DNA of 61,789 nt from Leptolinea sp. UBA5203 (GTDB lineage: Bacteria; Chloroflexota; Anaerolineae; Anaerolineales; Anaerolineaceae), in contig DHVR01000069.1 in NCBI GenBank assembly GCA_002412765.1, positions 60,683 to 122,471 on the forward strand, given 5' to 3'. Made by a program: the position numbers and the translations under genes. Positions 51,480-60,168 of the stretch are shown here, in pieces. Numbering within the stretch: the first letter of the stretch is position 1; every line of letters begins with the position of its first letter. The notes beneath the pieces were generated by a model. That model made no database searches and was not told where the DNA came from. It was given only the letters and a program-made list of their open reading frames with translations.

Positions 51480-53894
51480 TTGGCAACCAGAAAAAACATT
51501 CCTGCCGTTGGCAGTCAAACCAGGAAAAAATCAACAAAAAAGAAAACCAGCACGAAAAATCTGAGTGCAAGTGCACGTTTGCAGCAGTTTCTGGCACAGA
51601 TCACCGGTGAGCAAAGATTAAACATGCTGGGCTATTTTCTGGTTTTATTAGGTATTCTGACCGTGATTAGCTTTTTTACCTCCATGCGCGGCAATATCAC
51701 CGAATGGTGGATTACCACCTTACGTCAGGGCTTTGGTTGGGGAGCGTATTTGCTGCCCGTAGGGCTGATCCTGATCGGCGCCTGGATCGTGGTACGTCAC
51801 TTGGAACAAATTCCTCCGCTCTCCATGGAGCGAACCCTGGGCATGAGCTCCCTGTATCTGAATGCCCTTACCTGGATGCATTTATTCACTCAGGGCGGCT
51901 GGGAAATTGCCGGTCTTGGCAACGGCGGCGGCTACCTGGGAGCCTTCTTTGAACGGATTCTGGTGGTTGCCATCGGAAAACCAGCGGCCATCGTCATCAG
52001 CCTGGCTTGGTTCTTTCTATCCATGCTGCTGACCTTTGAATTATCTTTCCCTGAGTTATACATGATGATCCGTGAGGGCTTCGAAAGAGAACCTGAAACC
52101 GTCACCCCTCGTCCGACCCCCGCCAAGCCTGTCCGGCCCTCTGTTGTTCGGGACATGCAGCAAAAACCACTACCGACCCGGACAGGCGCTGAAGCCTCCT
52201 TTTCGGGTAAACCTGTTCCGCAGCAATCCCTAAATCGGATTGGATTTGAGCCAATTTCTACCAGCGCCCTTAACTCAGCCCAGAAAATTCAAAATCCGCC
52301 TCAATCCGCCCCCCCCCAACCTGCCAAAAAAACAGAACCAGCTCCCTCGTTGGGTGACATGCCTTTGGTGGATATTGGCATACGGGCATCCCAATCCGCA
52401 AGAGTTTCCAATTGGGTCGTCCCCAAACTGGATGAAATCCTCAATCCGGCTACGCCGATTGCCCAACAAACCTCGCTCGACACGGATAACGCTCAATTGA
52501 TTGAAGAAACGCTGGCCTCTTTTGGAGCGCCGGTGCATGTCGTGGAAATTCACCGCGGACCATCCGTGACCCAATACGGTATCGAGCCGGACTACATCGA
52601 GACCCGCAACGGACGCACCCGCGTGCGGGTCAATAAAATCACCAACCTGGCCGATGACCTGGCGCTGGCACTGGCCGCCAAGAGCATCCGCATCCAGGCC
52701 CCCGTACCGGGGAAGAATTATGTTGGCATTGAAGTTCCAAATATGGAAGTCAGCCCGGTCACCTTGCGGGAAATTTCTGAACACAGCGCCTATAAAAAAA
52801 TGCGCTCCCCGCTGCGCTTTGCCCTGGGCATGGATGTGGCAGGCAAGCCGGTTGCAGCCTCCCTGGATCAATTGCCACATTTATTGATCGCCGGTACCAC
52901 GGGTTCCGGTAAATCCGTTTGTATCAACACCATCCTCTGCAGCTTTCTCTTAAACAACAGCCCCGAGGATTTACGTCTGGTACTGGTGGACCCCAAACGA
53001 GTGGAATTAACCGGCTACAACAATATTCCCCATCTGCTGGCGCCGGTTATCACCGACGCGGATAAAGTGGTTGGGGCCTTAAAATGGATTTTACGCGAGA
53101 TGGACAGCCGTTATCATAAGTTTGCCAAAGTGGGCGTGCGCAACATCAGTGAGTACAACAAGCAGGAAATGAATGATCATCTGCCGTATATCGTCACTAT
53201 TGTAGACGAATTGGCTGATTTGATGATGCTGGCGCCGGATGAAACCGAACGCTCCATCACCCGTCTGGCGCAGCTCGCCCGGGCTACCGGCATCCACCTG
53301 ATTCTTGCCACCCAACGTCCCAGTACGGACGTGGTCACCGGCTTGATCAAGGCCAACTTCCCGGCCAGAATCGCCTTTGCCGTGGCTTCAAATATCGACA
53401 GCCGTGTCATTCTGGACCAGCCCGGCGCGGAACGTTTATTAGGCCGTGGAGATATGCTCTTTCAAGCCCCGGACGCCCCAGCCCCGGTCCGTTTGCAGGG
53501 CGTGTTTGTCTCCGATCATGAAATTCGCAAGTTGATTCAATATTGGAAAGATGCCGCCTCCGAAAATGGCACCGACGGCTTGCCAAAATCCGGCGCGACA
53601 GGCATAGTGGATATGCCGGATAACAGCCTGCCGATGAAACAAATTCCCTTATGGGATGATGTCGAAAAAGAAGAAGCGGATCACCTGCAAGCCGAGGCAG
53701 TGGAAGCAGTGCGTAAAGAAGGCCGCGCGTCCATCACCATGCTGCAGCGTAAACTGCGCATCGGGTACACCCGTGCAGCCAGAATTATTGATGCCATGGA
53801 AGAAAAAGGGATTATCAGTCCGGCTCAGCCGAACAGTCAATTCAGGGAAATTTTGGATTATGGTCAATCCGCTCCTCCCCCCGAAGACGATTAA
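51480..53894 (+). CDS. ftsK: DNA translocase FtsK/SpoIIIE
   Basis: 804 aa from TTG 51480 (AGGATAA about 8 bases upstream). A basic N-terminus and four membrane helices (about 45-195) precede a Pro/Gln-rich linker (about 200-310) and the motor: Walker A IAGTTGSGKS near 473, Walker B LVLVDPKRVE near 503, and DELADLMM. The gamma winged-helix domain that reads KOPS-like sequences is at the C-terminus (EEADHLQAEAVEAVRK through IDAMEEKGIISPA). It pumps DNA through the septum and helps dimer resolution. The TTG start may lower expression. The stop touches the stop of rsmE on the other strand. Confidence 0.96.
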   Translation: MATRKNIPAVGSQTRKKSTKKKTSTKNLSASARLQQFLAQITGEQRLNMLGYFLVLLGILTVISFFTSMRGNITEWWITTLRQGFGWGAYLLPVGLILIGAWIVVRHLEQIPPLSMERTLGMSSLYLNALTWMHLFTQGGWEIAGLGNGGGYLGAFFERILVVAIGKPAAIVISLAWFFLSMLLTFELSFPELYMMIREGFEREPETVTPRPTPAKPVRPSVVRDMQQKPLPTRTGAEASFSGKPVPQQSLNRIGFEPISTSALNSAQKIQNPPQSAPPQPAKKTEPAPSLGDMPLVDIGIRASQSARVSNWVVPKLDEILNPATPIAQQTSLDTDNAQLIEETLASFGAPVHVVEIHRGPSVTQYGIEPDYIETRNGRTRVRVNKITNLADDLALALAAKSIRIQAPVPGKNYVGIEVPNMEVSPVTLREISEHSAYKKMRSPLRFALGMDVAGKPVAASLDQLPHLLIAGTTGSGKSVCINTILCSFLLNNSPEDLRLVLVDPKRVELTGYNNIPHLLAPVITDADKVVGALKWILREMDSRYHKFAKVGVRNISEYNKQEMNDHLPYIVTIVDELADLMMLAPDETERSITRLAQLARATGIHLILATQRPSTDVVTGLIKANFPARIAFAVASNIDSRVILDQPGAERLLGRGDMLFQAPDAPAPVRLQGVFVSDHEIRKLIQYWKDAASENGTDGLPKSGATGIVDMPDNSLPMKQIPLWDDVEKEEADHLQAEAVEAVRKEGRASITMLQRKLRIGYTRAARIIDAMEEKGIISPAQPNSQFREILDYGQSAPPPEDD

Positions 53895-54635
53895 TTATTC
53901 CATCTGACCCAAATGATACATGATCATCGCAGCGGCTGCCACAGCCGCTGTTTCCATTCTCAGGATCCGTTTGCCCAGGGTTACAGGGAACATCCCGCAC
54001 TCTTTAGCGAGTTGCACTTCGGCAGGCGAAAAGCCGCCTTCCGGTCCAATCATTAGGGCGATGCGAGTGACAGAATTGGCCTGGGTTAGCACCGAGCGCA
54101 AACTGAGAGCCTGCTCTTCCTCCCAGGGGATGAGGCAAGTCTCATGATCTGCAACAGCCTGTTCGACCGCCGCGTTGAATGATAAGGCGGTTTCCAACAT
54201 TGGGATTCTTCCCCGATGGGATTGTTCGGCGGCTTCCTGGATGATTTTTTGCCAGCGCTGGCCTTTCTTTTCGGCAATTTCATTTTTTTGAATCAGGGAA
54301 CGTTCACTGGTAAATGGAACAAACCGGCTGACCCCCACTTCCGTGCCTTTTTGTAATATCCACTCGAATTTCTCACGCTGCGTCAGCCCAATATATAGGC
54401 TCAGTTGAATCGTTGGTTCAGAATCCATGGGAATCTTATTTAGTATTTTTCCCTGAACATCTCTATCCCCTAAAAATTGCAAACTGACTTTATAGGCCAT
54501 ACCGGTATTATCCAGGACCAGCACGCAGTCTTCCTCCCGCAGCCGCAGCACCCGTCGAATTTGATGGGCGATGTCAACAGGAAACTGAATTTCCTGACCG
54601 TGAATGGCTGATGGGGAAAGGAAAAATCGATTCAT
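53895..54635 (-). CDS. rsmE: 16S rRNA (uracil-1498-N3)-methyltransferase
   Basis: 246 aa from ATG 54635, which gives the family start MNRFFL; an ATG at 54668 inside rsmI is in frame. SPOUT methyltransferase with the knot motifs MIGPEGGFSPAEV and LGKRILRMETAAVAA, and TEVGVSRFVPFTSERS. N-terminal PUA-like domain (HQIRRVLRLREED). No strong Shine-Dalgarno, so coupling to rsmI, 13 bases upstream, is likely. Confidence 0.94.
   Translation of the reverse strand: MNRFFLSPSAIHGQEIQFPVDIAHQIRRVLRLREEDCVLVLDNTGMAYKVSLQFLGDRDVQGKILNKIPMDSEPTIQLSLYIGLTQREKFEWILQKGTEVGVSRFVPFTSERSLIQKNEIAEKKGQRWQKIIQEAAEQSHRGRIPMLETALSFNAAVEQAVADHETCLIPWEEEQALSLRSVLTQANSVTRIALMIGPEGGFSPAEVQLAKECGMFPVTLGKRILRMETAAVAAAAMIMYHLGQME
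53930..53950 (+). terminator. Hairpin after ftsK inside the rsmE 3' end
   Basis: cagcggct (53930-53937) and agccgctg (53943-53950), loop gccac, followed by TTT. It encodes the Ala-rich end of RsmE on the other strand and could end ftsK transcripts. Confidence 0.35.
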
Positions 54636-54648
54636 AAACGCCCACTCA

Positions 54649-55350
54649 TTACTCTCGTTTTCCGGCAATCACGACAGTATATTCACCTTTAGGAGGCTTT
54701 TCAATATATTTGGCTGCCAGTTCGGATAATAACCCCCGATCTACCTGTTCAAACAATTTGGTCAGATCGTTGGCGACGGCAGCCTCGCGATCTCCATACA
54801 CTTCCAGTGCGTCCTGTAAAAAAGCCGCAAGGCGGTAAGGGCTTTCATAAAAGATCAGGGTATGGGGAGCGTCCGCATCCATGGCCAGGAAGTTTTTACG
54901 TTGACCGGATTTACGGGGTGAAAAACCGCGGAAAGTAAAACTATGCGAAGGTAACCCGGAGAGCAGCAGCGCCATGGTCACCGCAGAGGGGCCGGGAATG
55001 GCGGTAAATTCAAAGCCGTGTTCCAAAGCCGCACGAACCAGAATAAACCCGGGGTCGGAGATACACGGCGTACCGGCATCTGTCACCAGGGCGATCTTTT
55101 TGCCTTCTTCCAGCAAAGTAATAATCTTGGCGAGTTGTTTGCGTTCGTTGAATTCATTGAAAGCAATCTGCGGTTTTTTAATTTCAAAATGATGCAGCAG
55201 GAACCCAGTCTTACGGGTATCCTCGCTGATTACGATATCCACTTCTTTCAAAGTCTCCAGGGCACGATAAGTAATATCCCCCAAATTGCCAATCGGCGTG
55301 GAGACAAAAAACAAAACAGGGTTTTGTGTGGAGGGTGTTTTTTCTTTCAT
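54649..55350 (-). CDS. rsmI: 16S rRNA (cytidine-1402-2'-O)-methyltransferase
   Basis: 233 aa from ATG 55350, which overlaps the stop of the phosphorylase gene by four bases (ATGA); the ORF extends four codons to TTG 55362. Tetrapyrrole-methylase fold: FFVSTPIGNLGDITYRA, SEDTRKTGFLL, VTDAGTPCISDPG, IPGPSAVTMALLLSGLP and FYESPYRL. A normal-length RsmI core; the C-terminal tail is short. Confidence 0.95.
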   Translation of the reverse strand: MKEKTPSTQNPVLFFVSTPIGNLGDITYRALETLKEVDIVISEDTRKTGFLLHHFEIKKPQIAFNEFNERKQLAKIITLLEEGKKIALVTDAGTPCISDPGFILVRAALEHGFEFTAIPGPSAVTMALLLSGLPSHSFTFRGFSPRKSGQRKNFLAMDADAPHTLIFYESPYRLAAFLQDALEVYGDREAAVANDLTKLFEQVDRGLLSELAAKYIEKPPKGEYTVVIAGKRE

Positions 55351-56114
55351 AGACGACTGCAAGACTCCACAGCCAGATGGAAGAGGTTCATACGGTCATC
55401 CTTGCGGTCATTCCATCCGCGATAATCCCAGCCCTCCGGTACAACCAGATCGCCGCCATAGACCAGTTGCCCGAAACACACCTGCCGAAACGCAGCCACC
55501 GCAAAAAATGCCGAGGCTTCCATTTCCACAATATGGCATCCCTGGGCAATGCGTAGATCTCTTCTGGCAATGGTTTCCCGATAAATTGCATCGGTTGTCC
55601 AGGATTTCACGGTTTTATAAGGCACCTGGTGGCGTTCCAGCGTATCAATAATTACCTGCGTGGCTTCAGGAGAGGCAACGGCATCCTCAGAGGCGGGCAG
55701 ATAATGATAAGATGTACCTTCATCCCGGATTGCAGAATCTATCACGAACGCATAGCCGGCTTCTGTATCGGCATGCAGCACGCCGCAGCCACCCACGGCT
55801 ATGATCTTCTTCGCACCCAGGCCAATCAGCTCTTCCATGAACCCGGCTGCCAACGGTGCGCCCACCCCTGGTTGGAGAATCGCCATTGATTTGCCTTCAT
55901 ACTCCATGCGATAGATCGGATTAGGGCCAATTTCACTCTTCAACTCACCTATTTTTACCAGCATGCCGCTGGCAACCAGCTCGGCGATGACATCATAGAA
56001 AAAGCACAACACTGCCCTTTCAGGCATCATGTCGGCAAGTTTTCCTGTGCTGCTGGGTTCAATAATGGCTTTGCGAGTTGGGTCAAAATCCAGAATGGGA
56101 ATAGTTTTATTCAT
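55347..56114 (-). CDS. Nucleoside phosphorylase (uridine phosphorylase-like)
   Basis: 255 aa from ATG 56114; TTG at 56120 is two codons earlier and has a better-spaced GAGG. PNP/UDP family: IGELKSEIGPNPIYR, LQPGVGAPLAAGFMEELIGLGAKKIIAVGGCG, and the nucleoside-binding VEMEASAFFAVAAF. It should split a nucleoside with phosphate to free base and ribose 1-phosphate; uridine or a purine cannot be told apart. Sits between the histidine kinase and rsmI in a minus-strand run. Confidence 0.88.
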   Translation of the reverse strand: MNKTIPILDFDPTRKAIIEPSSTGKLADMMPERAVLCFFYDVIAELVASGMLVKIGELKSEIGPNPIYRMEYEGKSMAILQPGVGAPLAAGFMEELIGLGAKKIIAVGGCGVLHADTEAGYAFVIDSAIRDEGTSYHYLPASEDAVASPEATQVIIDTLERHQVPYKTVKSWTTDAIYRETIARRDLRIAQGCHIVEMEASAFFAVAAFRQVCFGQLVYGGDLVVPEGWDYRGWNDRKDDRMNLFHLAVESCSRL

Positions 56115-56174
56115 CAGCAATTTATGCCTCGTGAAGGTTTTTCCTCATTCTACCATAAGAGGCACAGGCAGGCT

Positions 56175-57611
56175 TCAGGATTGCGCCTGGATCGGCAGGG
56201 CAAAGGTAAAGGTACTGCCCTTTCCTACTTCACTTTCAACAGAGATCTTCCCGTGATGTAAATCTACCAACCCTTTGACGATGGACAGGCCCAATCCGCT
56301 GCCGCCATCCGTTCGGGAACGGGCCTGACTGGAGCGGTAGAGCCGTTCAAAAACATGGGCTAAATCTTCTTCGGCAATGCCAATTCCAGTATCCTGCACG
56401 CTGGTTTCAATCCACTCTCCATTTTTTTCAACCGAGACATGGATGGCGCCCCCTTCAGGTGTGTATTGAATAGCATTGGATAATAAATTTAATAAGATTT
56501 GTGATACGCGCTGTTCATCGGCCTTCAGATAGAGGTCCCCTTCCACTTTGTACAGGGTGAGCGCGATTTTTTGCTCCGCCGCGGTATAGCGTACACGATT
56601 AACGATTTCCGTAGCCAGAGAACCCATATCCAGAGTAATGGGATTCAGCACCATGTCTCCCGATTCAGCCAATGCCAGGATGCGCAAATCCTCCACCAGG
56701 TGATTCAAATACACCACCTCGCGCTGCAATCCTTGCAGGGTTTCAGGTGTGGGATCAGTTAATCCATCTTCAAGGGATTCCAATTCGATCTGCAATACAC
56801 TCAAGGGAGTGCGTAATTCGTGGGCAATATCGGAGGTGGCCCGCCGGCGCAAGGTATTCTGCCGTTCCAACTCCACGGCCATAGCATTGAATGCTGTTGC
56901 CATCTCACCCAATTCATTGGGCTCATGCACATCAACCCGCTGGGAATAATCACCGTTGGCAATCTTCAGGGAAGCTGCAGAAAGCGAGTGAACCGGTTTC
57001 AGAATGCGGCGGGTCAATAGCAAGCTGACAAATACCACGGTCACAACAGAGATCACAGTGGAAGCCAGAATTACCCAGAAAATATCGCGAATAAAATTTA
57101 TCTGATCCGGTCGTAAAAATCCAGCGCTATTGGTTGAGATTAGCATTCCAACCTGTACTTCTTCCACCACAATCGGAATCGCCCGGCTCATTACATCTTT
57201 GGATAAATTGATTTCGCCTTCTGTGGGGTCGCTGTCAAAAATGATTGTCCCGTTATCATCAAATAAAATCAATCGATCAGGAGACGGCGGTACCTCGTGC
57301 GTATCATCGGGTTCGGGCGGTTTAATTTCCATCCAGGGTGTACTGCCGGGGTTGGTTCCAAAATCCATGATTTCCCTTTTGGGCATCTCAGTGAAAAACT
57401 CATTGATCCCGTCCCAGGTACCATTCGTTTCGTAGTAATAGGTAAAGATGGAAATATTCCGGGCAACAAAATTTTTTCCACTTTCAGCGGTGAAAGAAGA
57501 AAACCGCTGCAGAATCATGGCATAACTCATAATAGAAAACAGAGATATGGTTAACAAAACCACCAGCAAAAAGCTACTGGTGATTTGCGATTGCAAAGAC
57601 CCTTTACGCAT
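56175..57611 (-). CDS. Sensor histidine kinase, BaeS-like
   Basis: 478 aa. Two membrane helices (about 12-34 and 177-199) flank a periplasmic or extracellular sensor of about 140 residues. HAMP follows (about 200-253), then the dimerisation helix with phospho-acceptor His264 in SDIAHELRTPL, N-box NLLSNAIQYTPEGG, G1 DTGIGIAEED, F-box VFERLYRS and G2 GGSGLGLSI. The signal is unknown. It begins 2 bases after the response-regulator stop. Confidence 0.95.
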   Translation of the reverse strand: MRKGSLQSQITSSFLLVVLLTISLFSIMSYAMILQRFSSFTAESGKNFVARNISIFTYYYETNGTWDGINEFFTEMPKREIMDFGTNPGSTPWMEIKPPEPDDTHEVPPSPDRLILFDDNGTIIFDSDPTEGEINLSKDVMSRAIPIVVEEVQVGMLISTNSAGFLRPDQINFIRDIFWVILASTVISVVTVVFVSLLLTRRILKPVHSLSAASLKIANGDYSQRVDVHEPNELGEMATAFNAMAVELERQNTLRRRATSDIAHELRTPLSVLQIELESLEDGLTDPTPETLQGLQREVVYLNHLVEDLRILALAESGDMVLNPITLDMGSLATEIVNRVRYTAAEQKIALTLYKVEGDLYLKADEQRVSQILLNLLSNAIQYTPEGGAIHVSVEKNGEWIETSVQDTGIGIAEEDLAHVFERLYRSSQARSRTDGGSGLGLSIVKGLVDLHHGKISVESEVGKGSTFTFALPIQAQS

Positions 57612-57613
57612 GC

Positions 57614-58315
57614 CTAAATCCCATCTGTAAGCCTGTATCCTACTCCAAAAACCGTTAATAAATACTTCGGATTGGTTGGATCAATTTCCAGTTTTTTTCT
57701 CAAGTTGTACATATGGACATCAATGGTCCGTTCCACACCCTCAAAGGACCCAAGATGAGCAGCCTGAAGCAATTGCATGCGTGTACAGACCTGTTTTTTA
57801 TGGCGTACCATGTAGGTTAACAAATCATATTCAATGGGGGTTAATAAAATCGTCTCGCCTCGGATCAGGCATTGATGTGCGCCAATGTCAAATTCAATAT
57901 CGCCAATTTTAACTACTTCTGCGGGGAACGAACCGTCCAGGGAAAGTTCTGTCTTTTGCAAGCGGCGCAAAACTGCTCTGGATCGAGCCACCAATTCACG
58001 CGGGGAAAAAGGCTTGGTCACGTAATCATCTGCGCCCAATTCCAAGCCAATCAGCTTATCGGTCTCTTCCACCCTGGCGGTTAACATGATGATGGGAATA
58101 TCATGCCGCTGGCGAATCTTTCGACAAACATCCAATCCATCCATCCCTGGCAGCATCAAATCCAGAATAATTAGATCGGGTTGTTCCCTGAGGGCTGTGT
58201 TAAATCCTTCGGTTCCATCATAGGCTGCCAGCACGGTAAAACCGGCTTGTTCATAAAATTTGCGGACCCCATCTACAATCCGTCTTTCATCATCAATGAT
58301 CAATACAGTTGGCAT
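57614..58315 (-). CDS. Response regulator, OmpR family
   Basis: 233 aa from ATG 58315. Receiver domain: MPTVLIIDDE, phospho-acceptor Asp52 in ILDLMLPGMDG, TARVEETD, and Lys in VTKPFSPREL. C-terminal winged helix: LTPIEYDLLTYMV, VERTIDVHMYNLRKKLE, GVGYRL. Another in-frame ATG lies at 58321, but TATAAC ends one base before it, so 58315 is preferred and the mRNA may be leaderless. Operon with the kinase. Confidence 0.95.
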   Translation of the reverse strand: MPTVLIIDDERRIVDGVRKFYEQAGFTVLAAYDGTEGFNTALREQPDLIILDLMLPGMDGLDVCRKIRQRHDIPIIMLTARVEETDKLIGLELGADDYVTKPFSPRELVARSRAVLRRLQKTELSLDGSFPAEVVKIGDIEFDIGAHQCLIRGETILLTPIEYDLLTYMVRHKKQVCTRMQLLQAAHLGSFEGVERTIDVHMYNLRKKLEIDPTNPKYLLTVFGVGYRLTDGI

Positions 58316-58321
58316 ATCCAT

Positions 58322-58350
58322 GTTATATCACGTTCCATTAAAGATTCCAA
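58322..58350 (-). promoter_or_regulatory. Promoter of the two-component operon placed for leaderless mRNA
   Basis: Minus-strand TTGGAA (58350-58345), 17-base spacer, TGA-preceded TATAAC (58327-58322). The start site would be at about 58315, the A of the chosen ATG. Confidence 0.65.
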
Positions 58351-58537
58351 ACGCGTCCAAGCGTCAGGTGGGCTTAGATATCAGGATAACAGGAAGATGT
58401 TAGGATTTTGTTCAGAAGAGATGGCTATCTTGTTTGAGTTAGTGGACAGGCGAAAAGATTGCATTTTGCAATATATTGAATTTGCTATCGGGCGTATTGG
58501 CAGTGCACCATTTGGATAATCAAAATAATAGTCGTAG

Positions 58538-58560
58538 GGCGGTGGTCGTTAGACCCCGCC
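58538..58560 (+). repeat. Palindrome GGCGG-t-GGTC / GACC-CCGCC
   Basis: GGCGG (58538-58542) with one bulged T, GGTC (58544-58547), loop gtta, then GACCCCGCC. First of several degenerate palindromes in the gene-free stretch 58351-59112. Confidence 0.5.
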
Positions 58561-58602
58561 GCTTTTGGCATTAGAAAGTTTAATTGGTTTATTTACAAAT
58601 TC

Positions 58603-58641
58603 GGCGGGGACTATCGCACCCTATCGGGCACATCCCCCGCC
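58603..58641 (+). repeat. Palindrome with ggcgggg/ccccgcc arms
   Basis: ggcgggg (58603-58609) pairs with ccccgcc (58635-58641); TATCG occurs twice in the loop. A further degenerate one (58765-58817) has gggcgggttt against aaaacccgtccc. Nothing else is recognisable up to 59112. Confidence 0.4.
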
Positions 58642-59112
58642 CTTGTTTCTACTACACCTAATAACCCCGCCCACCATATGCTGGAAATGGTTGCATGACC
58701 TGGAAATTAACAAAGATTTCATAAGTTCACTCTAAAAATAATTTACTTTATAGATTGACGCTTCGGGCGGGTTTACAAGGGTTGGGATAGATTGGCGGTA
58801 TTGATAAAACCCGTCCCTACAATAGAATCTTTCACAGATTTGTTTTACTTTATTTGTAATGGTTGGAACAGATCGGTGACATTGCACCGTTTTGTAATGA
58901 ACTACTTTTGCCTTGTTTTCAAGCTCATTAACTAACACTCAATTATGGTTCCCTTTTCAACTTTGGCTGACATGATAAATTGGCTACTTGACAAATCAGT
59001 TCAATGTCGCTAATATATAGATATAGTTTATCTTATTGGTAGCATATAAAGCCTCCCAAATCTCTATCTCCACTCCTATGTCCAGGAGCACCAAACACTT
59101 TTTCATCTTTAG

Positions 59113-59143
59113 AAAATGAGGTTGGAAATTCCAACCTCATTTT
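59113..59143 (-). terminator. Terminator of the epimerase gene
   Basis: Arms aaaatgaggttggaa (59113-59127) and ttccaacctcatttt (59129-59143), a nearly perfect palindrome. On the minus strand it ends in TTTT, 6 bases after the gene ending at 59149. Confidence 0.85.
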
Positions 59144-59148
59144 GTGTT

Positions 59149-60129
59149 TCAGGATGACTTGCGCTGCTGTAAATATACCAGTGTCTCTTTTAGCCCTTCT
59201 TCCAAAGGACGGGTGGTAAATCCCAATTCCCTGCGAGCTTTACTTGAATCCGCCAGATATGTCACGTCTGCCACTTCGCGCAGCCCTTCAGCTGTAAAAG
59301 TAGCTGGAAGATTTACAAATTGTTCTAGTATTGCCATCAGAGGAATCATCATTTTTAACAGACCACCAGAAACAATCAGCCGAGGTGCGGGAATGGACGT
59401 CATTTGTTCCGCCATTCTAAATACGGTGAGCATATCGAACCTTGGCCCGGTAAGGTGGTAACATTCGCCTGGGGTGCCTTTTTTCATGGCCAGTAGATGA
59501 CCATTAACAATGTCCTCCACATGCGCCCAGTTGTAGACGGTACCCCGCGGGATGAGCGGCAGCTTGCGCTTCAAATAGGAATCCAGTGCTCCCCCAACCG
59601 AACTGGTATCCCCCGGCCCATAGACCAATCCCGGCATGACGGTAATAACCGGCAAACCTGCTTTTACCATGGGTTCAACCACTTCATAATGTGCACGCCA
59701 TTTGGTCTCATCATAGATGGATAAATGTCTGCCGGTAAAGCGATAGCTCTCATCCACTTCCTCTCCATGGGTATTGGAATGGACAGCGATTGTGCTGGTG
59801 TACACACAGCGCGGGATGGATAATTCTCTGACCAGGTCCATCACATTGCGTGTGCCCTGAATGTTTATTGCTTCAGCCAGGGCTCGCTCATTTGAGCCGA
59901 TTTTGTACCAGGCAGCAACATGAAACACCTGATCCGCACCGCGCATCCCTTCCAGCATGGAAGCTTTATCACGGATATCGCCTTTCACCAGGTGGACACC
60001 CAGTGCATCCAGCTCGACGGCTTTATGCGGATCCCGTACCAGGGCAGTGACATGCATCCCGCTTTCTGCCAGGCGCTTCGCCAACCGGCTGCCAATAAAT
60101 CCGGTAGCACCGGTAATAAATATTTTCAT
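59149..60129 (-). CDS. NAD-dependent epimerase/dehydratase (extended SDR)
   Basis: 326 aa from ATG 60129, which has GAGGAGG 4-7 bases upstream; an ATG one codon earlier is equally open. Rossmann loop GATGFIGSRLA, ADQVFHVAA, catalytic Ser in VYTSTIAVH and YDETK (Tyr-x3-Lys), and PGLVYGPGD. It resembles the dihydroflavonol-4-reductase-like group more than UDP-sugar epimerases. Substrate unknown. 39 bases after the ferredoxin gene. Confidence 0.9.
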   Translation of the reverse strand: MKIFITGATGFIGSRLAKRLAESGMHVTALVRDPHKAVELDALGVHLVKGDIRDKASMLEGMRGADQVFHVAAWYKIGSNERALAEAINIQGTRNVMDLVRELSIPRCVYTSTIAVHSNTHGEEVDESYRFTGRHLSIYDETKWRAHYEVVEPMVKAGLPVITVMPGLVYGPGDTSSVGGALDSYLKRKLPLIPRGTVYNWAHVEDIVNGHLLAMKKGTPGECYHLTGPRFDMLTVFRMAEQMTSIPAPRLIVSGGLLKMMIPLMAILEQFVNLPATFTAEGLREVADVTYLADSSKARRELGFTTRPLEEGLKETLVYLQQRKSS

Positions 60130-60168
60130 CATCCCCTCCTCAAAATAGGGACAAGGTCCAAGTAAATC

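Noticed and set aside
58732..58938. 68-aa minus-strand ORF
   Set aside because: Falls in a palindrome-rich gene-free region, has no Shine-Dalgarno and no recognisable composition.
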